Assembly (NCBI GenBank): GCA_013815385.1
Contig: JACDGL010000006.1
Location: 158,623 to 222,622 of the forward strand
Direction of reading: 5' to 3'
DNA from: Taibaiella sp.
Lineage (GTDB): Bacteria > Bacteroidota > Bacteroidia > Chitinophagales > Chitinophagaceae
DNA: 64,000 nucleotides
Shown piece by piece: positions 59,960-64,000 of the stretch. Both the position numbers and the translations under genes were made by a program. The notes beneath the pieces were generated by a model that was given only the letters and a program-made list of their open reading frames with translations, had not been told where the DNA came from and ran no database searches. Within the stretch, counting starts at the first letter, position 1, and the number at the start of each line of letters is the position of its first letter.

Positions 59960-61486
59960 CTAATCTATTAGCACCTTCCCGGTCATTTCCCCTGGTATCG
60001 TAATACCCATATACTTTAGTATAGTAGGTGCCAGGTCGCCCAGCTTACCGGGGCGTAGTGCGCCTTTATAATCATTGGCTATCAGGAACAGCGGCACAGG
60101 GTTCAGCGTATGTGCAGTATTGGGTGTGCCGTCTGCATTTATCATATAGTCGGCATTGCCATGGTCTGCTGTCAGCAATATCATATAACCATTTGCTAAT
60201 GCTACTGGTACTATTCGGCTCACACAGGTATCCACCGTTTCTACTGCCTTTATTACAGCGCTCCATATGCCGGTATGTCCTACCATATCGGCATTGGCAA
60301 AGTTGAGGCATATAAAGTCTGCGCTTTGTTTTTCTAACTCCGGCAGTATGGCATCGGCAAGTGCTGCCGCACTCATCTCCGGCCGCTGGTCGTAGGTAGC
60401 TACATCGCGCGGTGAGGGTCGCATAATACGGGTCTCCCCCTCAAAAGGCAACTCCCGCCCACCCGAAAAGAAGAAGGTAACATGCGGGTATTTTTCTGTT
60501 TCCGCTATGCGTATCTGTTTTTTGCCATTGGCTGCCAGCACCTCACCCAGCGTATTTACCAGGTTGTCGTTGGTAAATACTACCCCTACATTCTTAAATG
60601 TATGGTCATACTCGGTCATGGTCACATAGTGCAGGTTTAGCGGTTTCATATTCTGCTCTGGGAAAGCCTGCTGCGTCAGCGCCATTGTTATTTCCCTGCA
60701 CCGGTCTGTGCGGAAGTTGAAGCAAATGACCACATCGCCGTCCTGTATGGTAGCCAGTGGCTGCCCATTTTGGTCACAAGCTATTATTGGCTTTATAAAT
60801 TCATCAGTTACACCGGCATCATAACTTGCCTGTAATGCTGCCAATGGGTCTTGTGTATGGGTGCCTATTCCTTGTGTCATTCCATCATAGGCTATCTTCA
60901 CTCGTTCCCAGCGCTTGTCCCGGTCCATAGCATAGTAGCGGCCTGTCAGCGATGCCAATACACCACCTGTAGTATTCAGGTGCTGCTGTAGCTGGCTAAT
61001 GAAGGCATGCCCGCTTTTAGGGTCGGTATCGCGACCGTCTGTAAATCCATGCACCGCCACCTTTGGTACCGCATTCTTTTGCGCTAATGTGCACAATGCT
61101 TCCAGGTGGTTGATGTGGGAGTGTACACCGCCATCACTTACCAGCCCCATCAGGTGCAGTGTTTTGTTCCCTGCTTTGGCTGCAGTAAATGCTTCTTGCA
61201 GGGTCTTGTTTTGTTCCAGCTCGCCATCTTTTATAGCTACGTTCACACGTTGCAGCTCCTGGTATACAATGCGGCCGGCACCTATGTTCAGGTGTCCAAC
61301 TTCAGAGTTGCCCATCTGCCCGGCTGGCAATCCTACCGCCTCACCGCAGGCTATCAGTTCAGTATGTGGGTACTTGGCGTATAGTGATTTTACGAATGGC
61401 GCATTGGCCTGTGCTATAGCATCTGCAGCAGGTACTTGTCCGTCCCCCCATCCATCCATTATAATAAGCATTACCTTTTCTGACAT
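59960..61486 (-). CDS. gpmI: 2,3-bisphosphoglycerate-independent phosphoglycerate mutase
   Basis: GpmI converts 3-phosphoglycerate to 2-phosphoglycerate in glycolysis. The 508-residue protein starts MLIIMDGWGDG (metal Asp), the phosphorylated Ser61 is in GQMGNSEVGHLNIGAG, and the C-terminal metal site is LLTADHGNADYMINADGT with NTAHTLNPVP. TACTTTTG ends 5 nt before the ATG, so a leaderless mRNA is likely. It is divergent from the DUF4783 gene. Confidence 0.96.
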   Translation of the reverse strand: MSEKVMLIIMDGWGDGQVPAADAIAQANAPFVKSLYAKYPHTELIACGEAVGLPAGQMGNSEVGHLNIGAGRIVYQELQRVNVAIKDGELEQNKTLQEAFTAAKAGNKTLHLMGLVSDGGVHSHINHLEALCTLAQKNAVPKVAVHGFTDGRDTDPKSGHAFISQLQQHLNTTGGVLASLTGRYYAMDRDKRWERVKIAYDGMTQGIGTHTQDPLAALQASYDAGVTDEFIKPIIACDQNGQPLATIQDGDVVICFNFRTDRCREITMALTQQAFPEQNMKPLNLHYVTMTEYDHTFKNVGVVFTNDNLVNTLGEVLAANGKKQIRIAETEKYPHVTFFFSGGRELPFEGETRIMRPSPRDVATYDQRPEMSAAALADAILPELEKQSADFICLNFANADMVGHTGIWSAVIKAVETVDTCVSRIVPVALANGYMILLTADHGNADYMINADGTPNTAHTLNPVPLFLIANDYKGALRPGKLGDLAPTILKYMGITIPGEMTGKVLID

Positions 61487-61491
61487 AAGGG

Positions 61492-61499
61492 CAAAAGTA
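61492..61499 (-). promoter_or_regulatory. -7 promoter element (TACTTTTG) for gpmI
   Basis: Exact TAnnTTTG on the minus strand, 5 nt before the gpmI ATG. Confidence 0.55.
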
Positions 61500-61608
61500 C
61501 ATGTTTGAAGCTGTAGCCATTGCTACAAGCAGTTATTATTTTGTCTCTCGATTGGTATTGGCTTGTTTTTTGATGTATATTTAGCTGAATAATAAAGTTA
61601 TTATTGCC

Positions 61609-62007
61609 GTGAATAATATGTTTACTCGCTTTTTATTAACTATTTCACTGGTATTTGCCTGCACTTTTGGCTATGCACAGTCCGGCGCTCTCGATGAGAT
61701 GGCAGGGGCGGTACGTGCCGGAAAGGTTTCAGATATATTGAAGTATTTTGATGATGTGGTGCCTATTACTATGAATAATAGCCAGTCGCCATATAGCCGT
61801 ACACAGGCCGAAATGGTGCTACGCGATTTTTTTATTCGCAACCCGCCTACCCAATTCATGGTAATGAATAGTGGCTCACCCGATAATTTGAACAGCTTTG
61901 TTATAGGCAAGCTCTCCACCCCCAATGGGCGGTTTGGCGTTTACATTCTGCTGAAGCAAAAAGATAATAACTACGTGATTCAGGAGATACGCCTGAACAA
62001 AGAGTAA
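61609..62007 (+). CDS. DUF4783 domain-containing secreted protein
   Basis: 132 residues. Signal peptide (about residues 1-24) and a small alpha+beta domain (AVRAGKVSDILKYFDDVVPITM, YSRTQAEMVLRDFFIRNPP, NYVIQEIRLNKE), the DUF4783 family, commonly found beside gpmI in Bacteroidota. The fold is SnoaL/NTF2-like. The start is a GTG at 61609 or the ATG at 61618. Role unknown. Confidence 0.85.
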   Translation: MNNMFTRFLLTISLVFACTFGYAQSGALDEMAGAVRAGKVSDILKYFDDVVPITMNNSQSPYSRTQAEMVLRDFFIRNPPTQFMVMNSGSPDNLNSFVIGKLSTPNGRFGVYILLKQKDNNYVIQEIRLNKE

Positions 62008-62022
62008 GATATTCCTTAAACA

Positions 62023-62060
62023 GAAAAAGGACATTATCAGCAGATAATGCCCTTTTTATT
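62023..62060. terminator. Bidirectional terminator between DUF4783 and DUF3098 genes
   Basis: AAAAAGGACATTATC / GATAATGCCCTTTTT with one mismatch and an AGCA loop, flanked by an A-run and a T-run. Confidence 0.75.
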
Positions 62061-62070
62061 GCAGATGATT

Positions 62071-62451
62071 TTATGATTGCTGCACTACCACAGGTCTTTT
62101 CATTATAGCATACACTTCCATGCCAAAACCTATCAGCATTATAATAGGTGCTAATGTTATGCGCCGGAAGCTATATATCTCGTTGTAATTGAATTGGTGC
62201 GGATTGGTGCTTTTGCCACCACTCATCAGCAGAAAGCCTAAAAGGATCAGGGCTATACCGCCTATCATCCATTTATAATTGTTCTGGTCAAAGAGGAAAC
62301 TCTGGTTACCCCTGGGTACATTTACTTTGGCTGGCGCAGTGTACTTGCTCTGTACCGGTGCAGTAGCAGGTTTGCTTTTTACAGGCTGCGGGTTAGCAGG
62401 CTGTGGTTTGGGAGCCTGGGGGTTTTTCGGATTGGTGTTGGGTGTTGCCAT
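62071..62451 (-). CDS. DUF3098 domain-containing membrane protein
   Basis: 126 residues. A Pro/Lys/Gln-rich N-terminal half (NPKNPQAPKPQPANPQPVKS), then FLFDQNNYKWMIGGIALILLGFLLMSGG, and a second helix (APIIMLIGFGMEVYAIM): the DUF3098 signature. It follows ftsX by 27 nt on the same strand, the standard Bacteroidota order. Possibly an FtsX partner; function unknown. Confidence 0.9.
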   Translation of the reverse strand: MATPNTNPKNPQAPKPQPANPQPVKSKPATAPVQSKYTAPAKVNVPRGNQSFLFDQNNYKWMIGGIALILLGFLLMSGGKSTNPHQFNYNEIYSFRRITLAPIIMLIGFGMEVYAIMKRPVVVQQS

Positions 62452-62478
62452 GTTATACTTTTTTACTGCTATACAAAT

Positions 62479-63336
62479 TTAATAAAGATCATCCACATGT
62501 AGCTTCAGGTATTTTAATACCGAGCGGTGTGTGCTGATGATGGATATAAGGATACCTAATAATATTATTCCAAGCATCAATATCATCAGCAATAGATTAT
62601 CATTTAATAATTTCAGTTCAGGAAGCTGTGCATAAGCAAATGATACAACCATCCACAAGGCTATCACGGCTATCACCCCGCTTATAAGCCCGTTTACAAT
62701 AGCCCGTCCGTCAAATGGCCGCGATATGAACTGGTGTGTAGCCCCTACCATCTGCATGGTCTTTATATGGAAGCGGTTGCTAAACATGGCAAGCCGTACC
62801 GTATTATCTATCAGGAATATTACCACTATAAATAGTATCAGCGATATGACACCAAGGATCAGCCCTATTTTTTTAAAGTTGCTGTTCATCTTCTCCACTA
62901 CTATCTTCTGCCAGGTTACATCGCGCACTACATTGCTCTGCAGTATGAATTGCTGTATCTTTTCAAGGCTGTCTTTATTCACATATTCTGCATTCAGCTT
63001 CAGTACTACCGATGCAAACAAAGGGTTGTAGCCAAGCAGCGCTGCAGGGTTCTCCCCCTCTACCTGTGTCTCCATTTTTATTGCTTCATCCTTGCTTATA
63101 ATACGCGATGAGTGCGTAAAGGGCTGTTTATCCAGTATCGCTTTCATGCGCTGTATATATTCATCCTTTACATTGTCATGAAAGTTCACGTTCACTTCCA
63201 GGTCTTCTTTAAAGGCACGGGTCAGGGCATGGCCATTTATCATCAGCCACCCCAGCATGCCTATTAAAAAAAGCACCAGCGATACACCGATGATAGCGTA
63301 TACATATGATGGTTTTGCCTTCTTGCCTGTTGCCAT
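62479..63336 (-). CDS. ftsX: Cell division permease-like protein FtsX
   Basis: 285 residues. One N-terminal helix (about residues 12-33), an extracellular domain (35-150, with FKEDLEVNVNFHDNVKDEYI and NPLFASVVLKLNAEYVNKD), then three helices with the FtsX motif IFLIDNTVRLAMFSNRFHIKTMQMVGAT. FtsX works with the ATPase FtsE to activate peptidoglycan hydrolases through EnvC-like factors; an EnvC-like protein is at 58572 in the same window. ftsE is not visible here. Confidence 0.92.
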   Translation of the reverse strand: MATGKKAKPSYVYAIIGVSLVLFLIGMLGWLMINGHALTRAFKEDLEVNVNFHDNVKDEYIQRMKAILDKQPFTHSSRIISKDEAIKMETQVEGENPAALLGYNPLFASVVLKLNAEYVNKDSLEKIQQFILQSNVVRDVTWQKIVVEKMNSNFKKIGLILGVISLILFIVVIFLIDNTVRLAMFSNRFHIKTMQMVGATHQFISRPFDGRAIVNGLISGVIAVIALWMVVSFAYAQLPELKLLNDNLLLMILMLGIILLGILISIISTHRSVLKYLKLHVDDLY

Positions 63337-63353
63337 GTGGTTGCTTGTACTCC

Positions 63354-63361
63354 CAAAAGTA
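63354..63361 (-). promoter_or_regulatory. -7 promoter element (TACTTTTG) for ftsX
   Basis: Exact TAnnTTTG on the minus strand, 17 nt before the ftsX ATG. Confidence 0.5.
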
Positions 63362-63472
63362 AAAAAATGGCTTCATTTAGTTACTTCTATTTTTCACTCA
63401 CTTTATTTTTAACAAAATGGCTGCTCTCTTTCATTTATGCCTTACCCCCTTACGACTTACTGCTATATTCCG

Positions 63473-63480
63473 TATCTTTG
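63473..63480 (+). promoter_or_regulatory. -7 promoter element (TATCTTTG) for ssrA
   Basis: Exact TAnnTTTG about 40 nt upstream of the mature tmRNA 5' end; the 5' leader would be trimmed by RNase P. Confidence 0.55.
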
Positions 63481-63519
63481 CGCCAGTTCTTTGAAAGCTT
63501 TTCTAACAAGAATTTATCC

Positions 63520-63886
63520 GGGGCCGACTGGTTTTGACAGCATAGGGCACGGTAAGTAAGCATGTCGTGCGTTGTGTAATTAGCACGTAAATCTGAATGC
63601 TCAAACCATAAATGGCGAATATTCTTACGCCATGGCTGCCTAGTTATTAATTAGCGCATCCATTATGGCCGCCGCGGGGGGTGCCTGTTTTCGCTGCCGC
63701 CGCCTAATCAAACAATAACAGGATAGTTCGGCAATGAGCTGTGCTTGCCGGGCAAAACCAAAACAGTGTAGGAAGGTAGTAGGTTTGTCCTGCTCCGGCT
63801 GTCTTCCGAAATCAAATGCAGGAATACACATGTAGAAAGCTTATTTGGCATATGTTTGGACGCGGGTTCGACTCCCGCCGGTTCCA
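63520..63886 (+). ncRNA. ssrA: Transfer-messenger RNA (tmRNA)
   Basis: tmRNA rescues stalled ribosomes and tags the nascent chain for proteolysis. The 5' end GGGGCCGACTGG (63520) pairs with CGGTTCC at 63879-63885 into a 7-bp acceptor stem that includes the alanine-type G3-U70 wobble; discriminator A at 63886. The T arm is GCGGG-TTCGACT-CCCGC. No CCA is encoded. The tag reading frame runs 63614-63643: GGC GAA TAT TCT TAC GCC ATG GCT GCC TAG, giving GEYSYAMAA after the tRNA-delivered Ala. A terminator follows. About 367 nt, typical length. Confidence 0.93.
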
Positions 63887-63887
63887 C

Positions 63888-63916
63888 AAAGCCACTCTTT
63901 AAGAGTGGCTTTTTTC
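63888..63916 (+). terminator. Intrinsic terminator after ssrA
   Basis: AAAGCCACTCTT / AAGAGTGGCTTT stem followed by a run of T; it begins 2 nt after the mature 3' end. Confidence 0.85.
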
Positions 63917-64000
63917 GTTAAATACGCCTAAAATAAAGGGCGTACAAAAAAAAGCAAATCAGATTTAGACAATAGAAAGCAAACTAAACGGGTACCTATT

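Noticed and set aside
63640..63831. Minus-strand frame across the middle of the tmRNA
   Set aside because: The region is structural RNA on the plus strand (tRNA-like ends, tag frame).
63917..64000. Possible integrated element at the 3' end of ssrA
   Set aside because: tmRNA ends are common integration sites, but no integrase or repeat of the tmRNA end is visible before the window stops.

Overview
This 64 kb window is a stretch of a Bacteroidota chromosome, most like the Chitinophagales/Chitinophagaceae. The evidence is several type IX secretion (T9SS) cargo proteins with C-terminal sorting domains, a PorP/SprF protein, the gliding lipoprotein GldH, a MurA with Asp in place of the catalytic Cys, many Bacteroidota-restricted families (DUF4290, DUF4783, DUF3098, DUF6089, GSCFA), recurrent TAnnTTTG promoter elements, and frequent TTG/GTG starts. 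It is mostly core chromosome. I saw no prophage, CRISPR array, rRNA or ordinary tRNA. One structural RNA, tmRNA (ssrA), lies at the right end.

Layout. 1-6.3 kb: 3' end of a sugar transferase gene, a UspA protein, a small membrane/stress operon (YtxH, holin-X-like), an AI-2E-family permease, nadD, feoA, ybeY and an RluA-type synthase. 6.1-10.5 kb: two small lipoproteins, a sigma factor followed by a membrane-anchored protein joining an anti-sigma-like N-terminus to an HtrA-like protease, then tatC and rpiB. 10.5-15.8 kb: T9SS cargo, asd, DoxX, a leucine-rich-repeat protein and secreted proteins. 15.9-18.9 kb: kdsD, a REP-associated tyrosine transposase (RAYT) bracketed by palindromes, an AT-rich orphan gene and ruvC. 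18.8-24 kb: an operon of a YbhN-like membrane protein, DUF3108, an aromatic amino acid ammonia-lyase and FabG, then T9SS cargo. 24-30 kb: a PfpI/DJ-1 protein, feoB, three tiny lipoproteins, a GSCFA protein and clpP. 30-33.3 kb is the most plastic part: an NHL-repeat T9SS protein, a wrecked CPBP protease gene, a second RAYT with REP palindromes, and an inverted-repeat cluster.

33.3-44.6 kb: M28 peptidase, GNAT, DUF6089 barrel, NAD kinase, a short Omp85 protein, a CX4CH/YncE lipoprotein, DUF4290-murA, rsmI, purS and pssA. 44.7-54 kb: an OmpR-type regulator, a porP/sprF gene overlapping a 1197-residue type B T9SS cargo gene, a YkuK RNase H-like protein, a flavin reductase and a DUF4394 T9SS protein. 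54-64 kb: a second AI-2E permease, rnhB, an operon yicC-gldH-histidine kinase, a degenerate EnvC-like factor, gpmI, DUF4783, ftsX-DUF3098 and ssrA.

Themes: cell-envelope work dominates (lipid, peptidoglycan and KDO precursors, Tat, FtsX, T9SS/gliding). Several genes have the promoter -7 element only 4-7 nt before the start codon, which predicts leaderless mRNAs. The strongest candidates for something new are the sigma/anti-sigma-protease pair, the two RAYT/REP units with matching layout, and the cytochrome-like/beta-propeller lipoprotein. All family assignments come from reading motifs by eye; no database search was run.
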